Positions 36,092 through 50,262 of a DNA stretch of 64,000 nucleotides are shown one piece after another. The DNA lies in the NCBI GenBank assembly GCA_947359465.1, contig OX375872.1, forward strand, positions 78,909,641-78,973,640. The letters run 5' to 3'. This DNA comes from Metellina segmentata. Its lineage: Eukaryota > Arthropoda > Arachnida > Araneae > Tetragnathidae. The notes beneath the pieces were generated by a model, which saw nothing but the letters and a program-made list of their open reading frames with translations, had not been told where the DNA came from and did no database searches. Positions within the stretch are counted from its first letter, which is position 1. The number at the start of each line of letters is the position of its first letter. A program made the translations under genes and the position numbers.

Positions 36092-37208
36092 GTGATTGGT
36101 ATTGATCTATCTTTTTTCATTGCTTTTTCCAAAATCTCAAAATCAGTTTAACCATTTAGATGACACATGATGCTCAATTTTCCGATATGTGAAATCAAAT
36201 TAAATCAAAAATAATTTTAGTTTCATATTATTTAATTCTAAAAATGGCAAACTAGAAAATTCGAAGTACTATAAATTCATCTTTGCTTTGATAAATTTTT
36301 CGAGTGGACTACGTTTAATTAATTTGAATCATAATTCGAATAAACTAGGTTGGTTGAAATTCTACAATAGCTAGTAGATATATCAACGCGTTTGGGAAAT
36401 CTTATTTTTTCCTACAGAACCCCCAATCAATCGAAGAGTTGCCGTTTCCACATGTGACAAGAAAATGTTTCTATATGTCAGTAATTATCATTTCTATATC
36501 TAATCTGTGTTTACTATTACTGAACTAAAACAGAGATCATCGCAACAAAGCTTTACGTTTACAATAAAATTAAAATGATGTTACATAAATTATATGGCAA
36601 AATATTTATAAACAAATTGTATTTCCTTTTACTTTTCGCATTACTACAATACTTTCTAAAGAGACTTGGGTACTTGCAAATTTGTCATAACCTGTTTTGA
36701 TAAAGACTGCATACCTACATACCTATTGGAAGCGAGTTTGATAGTTCTTATAACAATGCGTTTAACTCTCTAAAGCTCACATATGTATATATCCGTTATG
36801 CAATCTGCAGTCTTCCATGCATGGCTTCTAAATATTTTTGTTCTTCACCAATATAATGTTTCCTAGGATTCTTTCAACCAACAGATGTGATACTTTAGGT
36901 CATAATATGTAATATAAGATAATATCACTACTACACTACTTAGAATCTCGTTACGCTCAAAAGATTAAAATTTAATTGTCTGCCAGAAACTGAAGGTAGG
37001 CTTTTCAAAGACATCTCAGTTTATGTCAGTTATCAGTTTATGGCTACTTGGAATATCGTGGCGCTCAGAGGATTAAGACTTAGAAGTGTCCTTTAGAAGC
37101 TACTTCTTGAGAAGTCATCGAAAGCTTTACCAAACTAGGCATAGATGAGAACACTAACATTAAATTTAGCTGTATTTATGGTTATTTCAACTGGTAAGTG
37201 TTTCTCTC
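36092..37208. other. No recognised feature
   Basis: A+T-rich sequence. No coding run or repeat boundary visible. Confidence 0.4.
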
Positions 37209-37212
37209 TTAA

Positions 37213-37777
37213 GGGGGTCCGGGACACATCAGAAAAAAAATTTTATTAATTAATTTTGAATTTTTTTGTACTGATTACCCATTTAACTAATAAACAAAAT
37301 CACAACACAAAAGTTTTCCAAAATTTTTTAAAAATTTTAAATAAAAAATTTTTGAAAAAAGAGGGGTCATTTCAAATTGCTAAAATTTAAAATATTCTGG
37401 GTCAATTTTCAAAATTCTTGCAGTAAATTATTCACCAATTTATAAACTTTAATTCTGATTCAGCAAATTTAAAAATTTTAATTCAATAAAAAATATTTGA
37501 ATGAAAACTTTTAAAAATTTTAAGGTACTTTTTTTTAAGGCTACACAGTACCCTTTTTCAAAAAAAATTTCTACAGACAGTAACATTAAAAATAATTAAT
37601 GAATTTTTTTCAGCTTACATTATTAAACTTAATGCAATAAAAAAAAGTCAGTTTAACAAGGACCATTATTTTAAAATTTTTAAAAATTGAAAATTTTGAA
37701 GTTTTTTTAAACTCTTATAAAATATTCAATTTTTAATATTCTTTAGTTATTTTAAGTGATTTATATTTCTTGGATAG

Positions 37778-37812
<35 letters not shown>

Positions 37813-39316
37813 AACAAAAGTTAGTATGGAATTGACCATCAGTCTCATTGTTGAATTTTAATAATTATTTTTGTAGCTAAACCTGAAAAAAACAGGAAAA
37901 TTCTAAAAATATTAACTTTGACATTTTTTAATTAAATTACTAGAACTCTTAGATCTTAATCCATACTAGCTTTTATAGTACATATATATGAAAGTATGTA
38001 CAAAAAATTTCTAGTCTGTATCTTGTACAGAAAAAAAGCCTTAGAGAATTGAAAACACTTGCATCCACAAAAATAGAAGTCTGAGAAAAATGCATTTTAA
38101 GTTTTTGAAGTCATAAAACAAAAACTAATAATGCATGTAGAGGTCTAATTTTTTAATATGTTATTTACTAACTTATAAAATGCACTAAAACACTAATTTA
38201 ACTCAATGTGATTCAATATATTTTTTTTAATTTAAAATATTATGTTTACCTATGATGAAAAACATTTGTTACGGCAGCGAAAAAATTATTTATGTTAATC
38301 CTAACAAAATATTTTTATACCAAATATTTACCAAATTTTGATTATAATATATTATATATATCAATCGTAACCAAATATTGGTTTTGAAAAAGACCTTTTT
38401 ATCAATATTGGTTAGCTAGTAATGAGACTGAGAAGAGAACGCAGAACATAAGCTGACAGATACGATTTTAGTAGTGAAAGTTGAAAACAATAGCCATTTT
38501 ACCAAAGGAATAGATTTTATTCAAAAATATTTTTAATTAATTATAAGAATGTAAAATTACATTAAAAAAACGAATTTAACCACGCCCCCTCCTCTATGCG
38601 GTCAAATTTTGACACTAACAACACTCAGAAAACTTCAAATATCTTTAAAACTAATTGGATATCAGATCTAGAATTTTGAGGCAAGCTTCCCAACTGTATG
38701 GGTCATCAAAAAATGCAAAAAATATTTTCGATATTTTTGTCATTTTTAGGGTACTGTGTAGCCTTAAGTTATATTTTTAAAAGCAAATATTTGTTTTAAA
38801 TTTACTGAATCAAAATTAAAGTATAATGTTTGAAAAAGATGTATTCCAAATTTCAACCCTTAAACTTTATCGATTCTTGACTTAAAGCAATTTGAATACT
38901 GGACATCTTGAAAAAATGCATCATGGAAATTTTCATCATGGAAAAATCATCATGGAAATCATTTGCAATTAATAAAATGTTTAAATACCCTTTTAGAGCA
39001 TCCAGATGAGTATCTAACTCCTTCTTTCCTCTTAAATCTTTGGTTTAGTTTGAATTTTGCAAGTTCTACCTTTTTCTTCATAGTTTAAAGGTCTCCGTAG
39101 ACTTAAATAACGTCTTTCACAGATGTTGTTGCCATGACAACCAGCTGTCTGAGTGTTAGATTTTCAAAACAACGAACCACAAAATTAATTATATCTCTCG
39201 TTCTAATTAAGATAGAAACTTGATTCAGACGTCATTTTAAGCAGAAAGACACAGAAAAATTTTTAATATATAATTTTTTTCCCGAAAATTTGACGATTTT
39301 TGTGTCCCTTACCCCC
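37213..39316. mobile_element. TTAA-flanked element, 2.1 kb, non-coding
   Basis: The ends read GGGGGTCCGGGACACA and (inverse of the right end) GGGGGTAAGGGACACA, with TTAA directly outside at 37209-37212 and 39317-39320. This points to the piggyBac or Kolobok type. There is no transposase. A smaller element of the same target type (37539-38763) sits inside. Confidence 0.8.
37539..38763. mobile_element. Nested TTAA-flanked element, 1.2 kb
   Basis: GGCTACACAGTACCC reads inward from both ends, and TTAA lies directly outside (37535-37538, 38764-38767). It holds a (TG)n run at about 37779-37811 and no coding sequence. It lies inside the element at 37213-39316, and its termini differ from those of its host. 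Confidence 0.85.
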
Positions 39317-39320
39317 TTAA

Positions 39321-40600
39321 GATGAATTAAGTTACTTCTTGAACTTTAGATTTCATTTTGCCATTTTACAATGCCACCATAATAATTTTTCACGTATCGT
39401 TGAAAAATGCTATACTCTTGTCGTAGTTTGTCTGACATCCTTCAATGTTTAGTGAACTTGACTTTGTGTCACACATAAGCATACACATGAACTGAAATTA
39501 ATGGTGACGTTCAACACTCATTTATTTAAATATCAATATTCAATTAATTATGTTATACTCTGAAAGTGTTTAGTAACCAATTTCTAATACTGTTGCTTCG
39601 ACCATAACAGACTTTTATGATGTTATCATACATGAGAAGATAAGTGACAAAGTTCATATTTTTAATTCAGTGAGTTTATATAAAACAGTTTCAGTTTTAC
39701 AGCTACAAAGAGTAGCTTTGAGGATTCAAGTTATGAGCGAGTGAAAATAATGTATGCAAGATTATATATGCTAATCTCAAACTCTAAATCATTTTCCTAT
39801 TTTAACTTGTAATACTTTCTATAAAATAATAAGATATTTTTAGATTTTAAACATAATACTACTTTAAATGAAATTTAAATTCTTTTAAACTTTCTGATAA
39901 AAGCTGGTAGACTTGCTAACCTTATCAAAGAAATAGTTTTCTTACTTTTATGTTTAAAATTTCACATGTTGAATTTATATCGTATAATTCTGTGTTGAAT
40001 ATATGTGTTATAATATGAGAAATATATTTTTTATGTACTTAATTGGTTATTTTTAAACCCCATTTAAAGAGTTACATCTTTATTGAGAGAGACTTGATCC
40101 ATGATAAAAGATGCTTGACCACGACAATAAAAGAACTGTCTTAATATTTATATCACTTGTATAAGTATAAATTACAAGTACAATGAACATTAAATGCTGT
40201 ATTTAAAAACTCTCAAAATCATTTAAGGACATAAAACTGTGTAGAGAAATAAAATAAATTGTCAATTTATTGAAAATTATTTAGATTTAAATTTAGTTAT
40301 TATATCTGTTTTCATGTTTTTATCTTTTATTTTAGATTGTTGTTGGACTTGCAATATGGATTGATCAAAAATGTTAGTTAATTAGCTATCCTTAACAGTG
40401 GCCAACCCTTCCTCGCATGGACTGCGTTGAAATTCTCCAAATGACAATTTTGTAAAGAAAATCATGTAGTTATTTTCTATGTACCACAATTTCAAGTACA
40501 AAATTGATTACTGGATCTCAGAGCTTGATGTTTCAGCATTACTATATTTATCTCTACCATTTTATCTGAGAAATTCCTTACAAAATATGTTCAAAAATCC
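39321..40600. other. No recognised feature
   Basis: Very A+T-rich DNA with no coding run, inverted termini or tandem structure noticed. Confidence 0.4.
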
Positions 40601-40609
40601 TCTTACTGT

Positions 40610-41225
40610 TTAGAATCAAAAACACTTAAACTTGAAAATATTTCTACTTTCTTTAGACTAGATGCAGGATATTGGGATGGTCATCTGAGCACTCTAATAG
40701 CTATGATTTGACCCTAATTGCAAAACACCGAAACTCTTTTTAAGGTAAAAATTCAATGGAATGAACCTAACCCTTACGCTTTCAAGTCAAAACAATTATT
40801 GTCCTTTTTTATCTTGACTCAATTAATTACATTTCTTGTAAAGGCGTAAGCGCTTTTAATGAAATTAAAAATAGAAAAGAAACAGACGAATTCAAAAGTA
40901 ATAAACATAAGTACAGTTCTTCACAAAATGTCTAAATTCCTTACTGGCTCAGAATCAAAAACACTTAGACTAGAAATGAACATGAAAATATGATGATTGT
41001 CTGAGCAATCTAGTAGCTTCCATTGAACTCTAGTTGCAAAACAATAAAGCACTTTTTAATATAAATATTCAGGGAAATCAATCTTACCCTTATGCTTTCA
41101 AGTAAAAATTATTTACTTTTATTTAGCTTCATTCAATTACTTAATTTTTTTGTAATGCCATCATTGCTGCTAATGGAATTAGAGATGGAAAAGAAGCAAG
41201 CTTTCTGAAGTAATAGACTCAAGAA
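40610..41225 (+). repeat. Two diverged tandem copies, about 355 bp
   Basis: AGAATCAAAAACACTTA, GTC(A)TCTGAGCA, TAGTTGCAAAACA, CTTACCCTTATGCTTTCAAGT and TGGAATTA.A.ATGGAAAAGAA occur in the same order twice, starting at about 40612 and 40970. Confidence 0.65.
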
Positions 41226-43034
41226 AATTTGTCTCAATAATATTTTTTATATTTTGAATTTATATGAACTGAAAGATGGGAATCGCAGATTCCTCTTAGA
41301 TCTAAGCTATAATGGTAACCATGGTTCCTATTGTTGTATAACAATAGGTGGGGGAGGATAGAATACTTTCTGGCATATCATCGGCAAATTAATGAACAAT
41401 GTGGTAGTCTTTTGCTGCGTAATGAAAGATGATAGAGCGATATAAAATCGATTCTGACATACAGCCTATGTAATTTGTCATTTCCTTACCCATATCCTTT
41501 ACTCATACTTTTTCACATTTCCTTCTCCTTTGAGTTGTCACTGCTGATTGGAGATTACTGAAATACCTGAAGAAATTCCTGCCAAAGAAGGAAATAAATC
41601 ATGAATTGTTTTCAGACCGTGGCAGTAATAATATGTGTTACTTAAAACCTCATGTATGCTGTCTTTTAATTGATTTCCTTCATTTAAAATTGTGAGGAAA
41701 AGGACGGATAAATGGTTGGGCCAGCTGATATTCTAAGTGATTTATTATACTGGCTGAAGACACATATTTGATAGCAAATGGAGCGCAAAGTTTGAAGAAA
41801 AGTCTATTTCATGGAAGGGATACTTTTAGAGTAAAAAAAGATTTTAAAAATTCACGGTTCTGATCTCATACGAAGAAAAGAAAGATTGATCCCCTTTTCC
41901 TGCAGAATAATTTTGAATCCAGAGTCCAAGTAACGGTTACTTTGAAAGTGCCAATATTTATACAATTTTTAAAACATGAATTTTGATTATTTAACTAGGT
42001 AACAAGATTATGGCAGTCAATCAGCGATCTTACTGTCTAAGTTAAACGGTTAAGTGCTAAGTAATATTTTAACTAGCTGTCACGCGCTGAAATAAAGATG
42101 AAAGATTTAATCAAATTACATCAAACGCAATGTGTGTGTTGGTCACAACTCATGTTATTTGTTGTCATGTGCCGATCTATAAGTAATCACGTTTCCTGTG
42201 CATGTAGGCTGGAGACTTTTGTGATGAAATCAGTGTAAACGTTTTAGATTAATGAATGTTTTGTTTTATGGAATAAATAATTTTTTTTATTAGCTGCGGT
42301 TAAATTGAGATTTAAAACATCGTACATTATTTATGCACATAGTTATCTAGGTTCCTAATTCTGCATTTAAAACTTGTCTTTTACTATGGTTGGTGACTAG
42401 TTCTCTCGGCATTTGGATTGATTTTATTCATCATTCAACATTGAATCGTATCTTAGAATTTTAATTTAGATCGGTTCTTTATTACATTTTAATCGATACT
42501 TTCCAAATGGTTTGTAGTCTCCTTGTGAGTGCATGTCCATTTTACTTGCCTTGTGTTTGATACGGATTGGCCAGATTTGGCTTTCTTACTCCATAAAATT
42601 CAACTCAGACAACCAAAGAGATTACTTTCTTAAAAGATTTTTTAAAGCAATGTGATTTGAATTATTAAACACTTGTTAAATCATCTATTTTATAGTAGGC
42701 ATATATTTATCCTTTCTTCTGCTCATGCGTATTTATGAGAACATATGAGTTTGTTATTGATAGTCTGATTTCAAATGATTATAGCTAATGAATATTATAA
42801 TGTCAAAATACTTTTATTTGAATACTAGCACATTTTTAATAGGTTTGACGAAAAATTATGCTAAATCAAATAAATGAAATTAGTAATTGATTGTTGTTGT
42901 TCAACCAAATTTTTCTTAAAGTTTAGTTTTCTCTTAAGAAACTTTTATTCATACAATTTTATGAATTTATATATATTCCCTTTTTTTTTTTAATTTTCAA
43001 TTTTAAAACTTGACAATTGGTAATGAACTTAAAC
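41226..43034. other. No recognised feature
   Basis: A+T-rich sequence without coding support or repeat structure that I could define. Confidence 0.35.
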
Positions 43035-43225
43035 TTTCTTGTCTCATCAACCCTTGCTCGATGATGTATCTCGTCGTTAACAAAAGTTACCAGATCTTTA
43101 TCTCGTCATCACCAAAACAATCGGCAACATCTTGATGACAAGATATCTCGTCATTAGTAAAATTAGTCAGATCTTGGTGGACGAAATACCTAGTCGGTTG
43201 AGATCATCTTTTCACTTGGGTTAAA
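43035..43225 (+). mobile_element. Degraded copy of the CCCTCCTGGTGG MITE
   Basis: It contains GATGTATCTCGTCGTTAAC, CCAGATCTTTATCTCGTCATC and ATCTTGATGACAAGATATC in the order seen at 9213-9394. The terminal repeats are largely lost. Confidence 0.6.
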
Positions 43226-44786
43226 TCTCATAAAAATGCACATTGAATCTTATTCTTGGGATGCGTTAAAGAATGCCCTAAAGATACACTTTATATGCAT
43301 ATATTTAGATGTATTTTTCAAAATTTAAATTAAAACCGAAAATGAAAAGGATTAGTCTTAATAACTCATTGGACCGATATTGTCCTTGCTATATCACGTA
43401 TAGAGGGATGGAAATTTCCTAAAATTTTAGTACTTTAAATTCAGCCTAGAAACAATGCTTCATTTCGATTTAAATTACACACACCCTGCTTTAGTAGTAC
43501 TGTAACGCCATACGACGACAAAGATATTTTCTATAGCACACTGATATCCGCCTTTGTATTCCCGATATGGAAACTCCATATTGCTTAAATTCTTGAAGAA
43601 GTTTAACCTGCTATAACTTTTTTAGTCGTAAAAGGCAATCATTCCTCGAACAACAAAGTACCGGAGTCCATTTCTCGCGATAAAGAAACAAAAAAGTTAG
43701 TCATAGTGGGAAAAAATAGGATTGTGGCGAAGCGAAAAAATTGTTACACATCAAAGAAAGAAACTCCAGGAGTGCCAAACTTAGCGATCAATATGGAAAG
43801 AGCATTTGTCTTGTAAGCAGAGCTCGGGACAAGAGGATTACAAATGAAAAAGTCGAGTTCCATTTTGATAAATAGCTCTTCCTGCGTTTCTTTTTCTGAA
43901 AGAAGATGCAAATCAGGAGAATGAGAAACTAAGTGAAGTATTTTCCACCATGGGGAAATTTGAATACTTAAGAATCACAGTGGTCTAATTCAAGAGTTTA
44001 AACTTCAAGTGTTCTCCGACGGATGGGTCGTTGTGTTGTTTTTTCAGACGTTTTGCTCAAAAAATGCGTCGTTGTTTGCGTTCTGTTTGTGCCCTGGAAA
44101 TAAATAAGCAGCGGAGAACACTCAATGCATTGATTTATCTCTTTCCAGCTGATAAATAGTTTTGAAAAATGTTTTATATTTCCCCTTTCAAAGTTCCAAC
44201 GATTATTCAGCTCATGCCAAAATTATCAACATTAGCGACTACACGATTTGGAAAAAATTCGCAACTTTTTATCCTTCTGCTAGTTTTTCTGATGTCATAA
44301 CTATATCATACTCATCCTTGGCGATTATGCACAATTTTCAACTGTCATGTTTTAATTTGGCAATAATTCTCAATATTTTATACCCCTTCTAGTTTTCATA
44401 TGATTCCTTCACTTGTGTCAAAATTATCATCAGTAGCGATTATGTGCTACTTCCAATTTTTGGTCAAAATTTGGCAGCAATTCTTGGCTTCTTCATATTA
44501 TAGTTTTATATAGTTTTTCTATTATTATTTTGTTTATGTCACACAAAATCCTTATCACTTCCAATTATTTATCCCCAATACATATCTGTCATTTATTTGT
44601 TACGAATTGTGAATGTTATCTACTAAGGCTAAATTTACAATAAATTTCAACGTTTTTTCCCATTTGTAGTTTTAAAACAAATTTAAATATTTATACACCT
44701 CGAGGATTTTTTTAAAATTATAATATGTATTAGACTGAAATGTCAGTACACAGCTTTGCTTTTTAAATAGTCTCATTTTCGTTACA
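43226..44786. other. No recognised gene
   Basis: A weak, diverged repetition (CAAAATTATCA.CA.TAGCGA with a TTCTAGTTTT block) lies at 44200-44500. Nothing else was recognised. Confidence 0.35.
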
Positions 44787-44900
44787 TCTATATAAATAAG
44801 AATGGAGTGTTTGTTTGTACATTCAATATTTTCGACCCATTTCAAGTTTTCTATCCGTTTTGGACCCTTCTGATGCCGAATCCGCCTTTTTTTCGTTTGG

Positions 44901-44951
<51 letters not shown>

Positions 44952-46407
44952 ATGTTGTGCCCTATACACGTCCACGCGGTTTAAGATATTTTCATGAAAA
45001 TTTGCATACAGTGAGTAATTGTCTTCATTTAGTGAGTGGCATTGGTTGCGAAAGTCTGTCTGTCCGTCTTTCTGTTCTATGCTCGATTTTGTGTTAGTGT
45101 GTTTGTGTAGACATCACATGAATTGTATTCAAGATATTTGATTGCACTTTATTCCATTTTATGCATTATCTATTAGTTTAGTGAATGCAATATTAAACAT
45201 TTCTTTATTCTTATATTTAGTTTTGAGTTTCATGCTAAAACACCTGAGTAAGTATACTTAAATCAACCATAATTTGGTAGTTTGGGAAAAATTGGAATGT
45301 CTATTGAATATTACGATTACTTCGATTGCTTTACCAGTACTGCTGAAAAAGTAATTATTCTTCAAAATTTTTTTTTTTTTTATTGAATTTCATCTCTGAT
45401 ACTTCATTTATTTCGAGTCTTATTTTTATTCTTTGCACAATGAAAACGATTTCCGAATATTTGGGACAGACGATATTTTTCAACGAAACGAGAATGAACA
45501 AGATCGCGTGAGCAGTGATATTTTCTGTTTCTTTCGCTCTGAAATAATTTCACATTTCTAAATTTTGTGCACTTTTAGATGTAAATTGTGGCAACTGTGC
45601 GAGATCAAGAGATAAAAATGAATCACAAATTAATATCTTTAAAACAATTTTTACGACATCTTTTATTTTGTTCTATTTCACTGTTTTCTGTTTTAAATAT
45701 TTATTATTTTAATAAATGTGTTTTCCTTCTCATCACACGCAACAGCACCACAAAGTATTAGACTTAAAAAAATGTTAGGTAAGTCAGTATAAATTTGCAG
45801 TAAATTTTAAGTGTAGTTATGCCATTATTTAAAGAATTATGCCGTTATTTAAAGAATAATTCCGTTATTGAAAGAATACTGCCGTTATTGAAAAAATAAT
45901 AATGTTTAAAAATCCGAACTAGAACTTTTTCCAACATTAAAAAATTCGTTGTAATAATGACAGGAGAAGACTGCAAAATTTCACAATGTCGCATACCGGA
46001 GGCAAGAGTGCCACAAGTAAAAAAATATTGTTTTGTTGACTATGAGTGCGTGAGCACTCGCCGTAAATCGTAATTTTAATTAATTGAGTTGAACATGAAA
46101 AGAACTTAAGAAAGGGAATTCCAAATCTCCCTAAAAATCGTCTTTTATAGTAGTAACCTTAGTATCACCTTTCGTCATTTTGTAGCTTTGTCATACAGCA
46201 ATTGTGCTATGTATGTGAAATGTATTACATGATGGATATGCATGTGTAGGATTTGTGTCCAAAGTAAGTTGTAGAAAATATAAAGATGGCGAAAGGTGTT
46301 AAAATAAATTTTTATTCTATAAAAAACGTAAGTCATTATATATTTTGATTATCTCTTCAATCTAGAGTAAACCAATTTAAACCGAGTAAGGTCGGGTATT
46401 TTGCTAG
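44787..46407 (+). mobile_element. Non-autonomous Helitron, copy 2
   Basis: It begins TCTATATAAATAAGAATGG after a host A and ends GTATTTTGCTAG before a host T, with the CCGA/TCGG hairpin at 46382-46394. It aligns with 19054-20789 from end to end. The (TCTG)n run (44901-44950) has about 12 units against about 26, and the about 20-bp GCCATTATT repeats (45818-45905) number about 4 against about 7. No protein is encoded. Confidence 0.92.
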
Positions 46408-48560
46408 TAATACTTAAAATTATCAAAGTAAAAATACAACAAAACTAAAAATATCAAATAAGTCAAATTTAGATTGGTTTTATGAAGATAGAAATTTTAC
46501 TCTATGTTCTATTCAAAAATTATTTTATGATTTATTTCCAAGTATTAATATTTTTCTTATTAATAGTGTTGAGTATTAGATACAAATTCTACACTTAGGT
46601 TTGGTCTAGATTGGTCCCATCCCTTACCGTCTACGGCCACATTCTACTACCTAGCATTATTGAAAAGGACCAGTCAATTAGACCGTTATGCACTAAGTAA
46701 AGTCAAAACGTACATGAGAATTATACGTTTTCAAGTACATTCACTATTATTTTTTTAGCTTCTTTGAAAAAAGTTATTTTTCACTCAAAAAAGTATTACT
46801 ATTTTAGTACATTCATTAAAATCAGAAAAACAGTTCCTATCCAAAAATCAAGAACTATTTATTTGGATTTTTTTTTTCAGCTCCGAGTATAATAAATCAG
46901 AACAGTTTAGCATTTTACTATGGTATACTTTAATTAGTAATTAATTCATTAATTCTATGAAAATAACCCTCATTCTTGAATTTTAACAGAGCATACCAAC
47001 GTATTTCAAGTCTAACAAGTTTGAAATATTTGGTATTAAACCATTTACCATGGTTATTTTGATAAAAACTGTGTTACTTTTACTAAAAACAGTGACACTG
47101 AAAATTTCGTCATGCAGTTTAAAAGTTGGTAAGTTTCCTTGATAGATGCGTAAGTGAACTGAGACGAAACTTTTAAATATGTATAACGGTCTACATTTTC
47201 CCAGACCTTTATTATGACTGTTCATGGGGATTCAAGATATTTAACCAGTAGATTCCGTTACAAAATCTTTATTCAAAAATATGCTATTCTGAATGGAGTT
47301 AAGATTATCGCACACACCGTTATTAAAAATTATATTTAAAGTAGGCTTTTAGTATGGGTAAATTTCTATTGTAATACAGTTTAACATTTGAATCTATCTC
47401 ATAGTCTATTTTAAAATTCCAGCTTAACATTTTATTATTAATTCAAATGGTTTATAGTATACAATTATGAACGTAACAACGAAAACGTAAACAAAACTAG
47501 TTTTAAAGTAGTTTTTATACACAGTTTGAGAGTTTAAAACATTGAAAACTGCTTTTAAATATATACTTTAAAGCTTTTTGACTTAAATTTCATTTTAAAT
47601 GTGTGCAGACATTTTCATATAGTTATTCCGGTGTCTTTAAGTTACGTCAAAACATTCTATGTAGAATGTTTTCTAAAACTCAAATTTCAGATTTTAACCA
47701 ATTGGTAACTGTAATTCTTAGATATTTTTTAATCAATCCAGTTAGATTACCATAAATCTATAATCTCTAAACCAACAAATTTTTCATTTCTACCCTTAAT
47801 AAAAAGAAATACACTATCCATATTTACAAACATCCATTCGATCATTCATTTTATTTAAACTGTAAATATATTGTTTAAATCTACCCTTCCCAATTGAACT
47901 TTATATGAACAATAAAACTAGAACAAGCAAGCTTTTAAAAAGGCATCAACTTGCAGTGTTTTTACTCCACGATAATTAAACTCCATAAATCCATACACTC
48001 TTTCAGAAGACACCGAAATCAAAGTTATACGTCGCAAATATTCTTCCTACAAATATTCTACACTCATTCGAGGATAAATATTTGCACCCGTTAGGTAAAC
48101 AATCACTTATCCATCGAATGGTATTCAAATTTCAGAACGTAATGGCGAATCAGATTATTGTAAATAGCGGTGAATTTTTAAATCAAATTACGAATGAAAT
48201 TGTTGATCTAATTGTGTCTCGTTTATTTAACTTATTTGGATCCATTATCATGTGAGTGGGTGGGAGCAACAAATAGACTTATCCCACTCTAATTCTAACA
48301 TTTCTAATTTATTCTGTGGTGATGAGGATGAAGAGAACGAAAATACCGCTGTGGTACCCTTCTTTCCTCATATTTATCAGATTAAGGATGCGCCTTTTAT
48401 TTGCTCTGCTTGCGTATCATCCTTTCCATCAAAGCATTGATTTGTATTCCAAAAATTAAAAAAAATTCTTCGCAAGTGGAGTTTTAAATAGAAATGTCAA
48501 TGATATGAGTTTTTCCTCTTAGGTAAATAGAACGTCTTTGGATTCCTTTGCTTAATATTT
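46408..48560. other. No recognised gene
   Basis: A+T-rich stretch. Short frames at 47225-46983 (minus) and 48252-48440 (plus; includes CSACVSSF) were looked at, but no family motif or convincing splice context was found. Confidence 0.35.
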
Positions 48561-48564
48561 TATT

Positions 48565-49500
48565 CGTGTCAGTTGAAGTGTTATGCTAAAGTCATATATT
48601 TTACAATCTGTAGAAACTATTCTTTTTTTAAATATATAGGTGGGTATACATTTTCATAAATGACAGCTTCATTTATTTTTCAACTTGATACATATTTTTG
48701 AAGTTGTCAGTTGAAGTTATCTATAAGTGATACATTTCTGCAACCTATATAAGTATACTTTTTCTTAGGTATCCTTTACATTTCAGAAATAACAGATTTA
48801 TTATATTATTTTTCATATTTGTGCATACTTAAAGTTTTCTTAAGGGTTTTCCTAGTCATACATTTCTATAATCTGTAAAAATTAGACTTTTTCTCAAATA
48901 TAAGTATCAAATTCATACATACATGAAGTAGTCAGTTGAAGTGTTCTACTTATCATACATTTCTACAATCTATAAAATTATACTTTTTTCAAGTATATAC
49001 ATTTACAATAATAATAGCTTTGATTGTTTTATTTTTGGAATTCATGCACGCTTAGTTGTCAGTTGAAATGTTCTACTAAAGTCATACATTTCTAGAATCA
49101 GTAAAAAATTATATCATTTTGCCCTAAGTACTGGTACGCTGTACAGTTTCAATAATAAGCACTGATTGTTTTACTTTTCAAGTTCATGTGTATTTAAAGT
49201 TATCAGTTGAAGTATATTCTATTAACCATACATTTATGCAATCTATAAATACACTTTTTCGTAAGTAGATATCTTGTACATTTTCAGAAATGGTGACTTA
49301 ATTTTCTTTTCTTTTTCAAATCTTATTATCTTATTTTTCAAATTCACACGTACTTAAAGTTGTCAGTTGAAATTTTCTACTACTCTTACATTCCTATAAT
49401 CTAAAAATTTTCTTTTTCGCAGGTTTATACATCCTATACATTTTCAGAAATTACAGCTATGATTGTTACATTTTCAAATTTACGAAGCATTTATATAACA
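48565..49500 (+). repeat. Tandem array, about 130-150-bp unit, about 7 copies
   Basis: GTCAGTTGAAGTGTTCTACT followed by CATACATTTCTACAATCTAT and then an ACTTTTTC block recurs at about 48569, 48707, 48840 (diverged), 48930, 49060, 49202 and 49362. Confidence 0.8.
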
Positions 49501-50175
49501 CTTTACAAATAATCAAGCAGTAAAATAAAGTTTGGTGTTTATATCAATGCGCAGAAATATTTTTAGTTTTCTTCATTCATTTATTTTTTATATAAGTCTA
49601 AAAGTTAATTTTTAATGTTTTATATTATGTTATTATACGACATGTTTGTATCAAAACGTTATGTTTACCTTTCAGCATGCAACGAAATCTCTCGTAATTC
49701 GAAATTGCCATGTTATTACTATCGAAATGATTCTATATTTAGGGTACTCAAACCAGATGTTCCATGGTACCAGAGACCGTAAGTAATGAGAACCCAGTAG
49801 GAGTGAAACAAATTTTGTACTGTAATGCCGTCTGTTTTCTAGGTTTCAAAAATTATATATATTTTTATTGTATTGATAAAAAGTTGTGCATATGTTTATA
49901 AGAATAATAATAATGCTATAAAAGAGTGCAAAGAAAAGAGGAAAAATGTTACATTTTGCAAATTAAACATCGAGAATTTGGAAGACAAGTTTTATTATAT
50001 AAGTCTCCGTCATTTAAAGCTTTCTTAACCCCAACAGTACCCAAATCAGTCCCTATCAAAAGACTCTTCTATTACTCGTTAGACAGAAAATAAGAAAAAA
50101 ATAAGTTGTTATTTTAAAAACGGAGAACAAGCAAACTCAACTGTATGATAAGCCGTTTTAAAATTAATCAGACTG
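49501..50175. other. No recognised feature
   Basis: A+T-rich DNA with no supported feature. Confidence 0.4.
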
Positions 50176-50262
50176 ATTGCTTTTTTTTTTGTTTGGTTGG
50201 TTGGTTTTATGGTGCAAGGGTCGTATTTTGGCTAAGCTACTCCGAACAAAAGACTAAAAGAG
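50176..50262 (-). repeat. SINE/LINE-like tail on the minus strand
   Basis: On the minus strand GTAGCTTAGCCAAAATACGA and CCTTGCACCATAAAACC run into (AACC)n and poly(A), the form of a retroposon 3' end. The 5' part was not identified. Confidence 0.4.

Noticed and set aside
35914..36132. 72-codon minus-strand open frame
   Set aside because: Lies almost wholly within the SINE body and crosses its end; no independent support.
48252..48440. 62-codon frame with CSACVSSF, like half a zinc finger
   Set aside because: No second half (no paired His) and no good splice context; composition alone is not enough.
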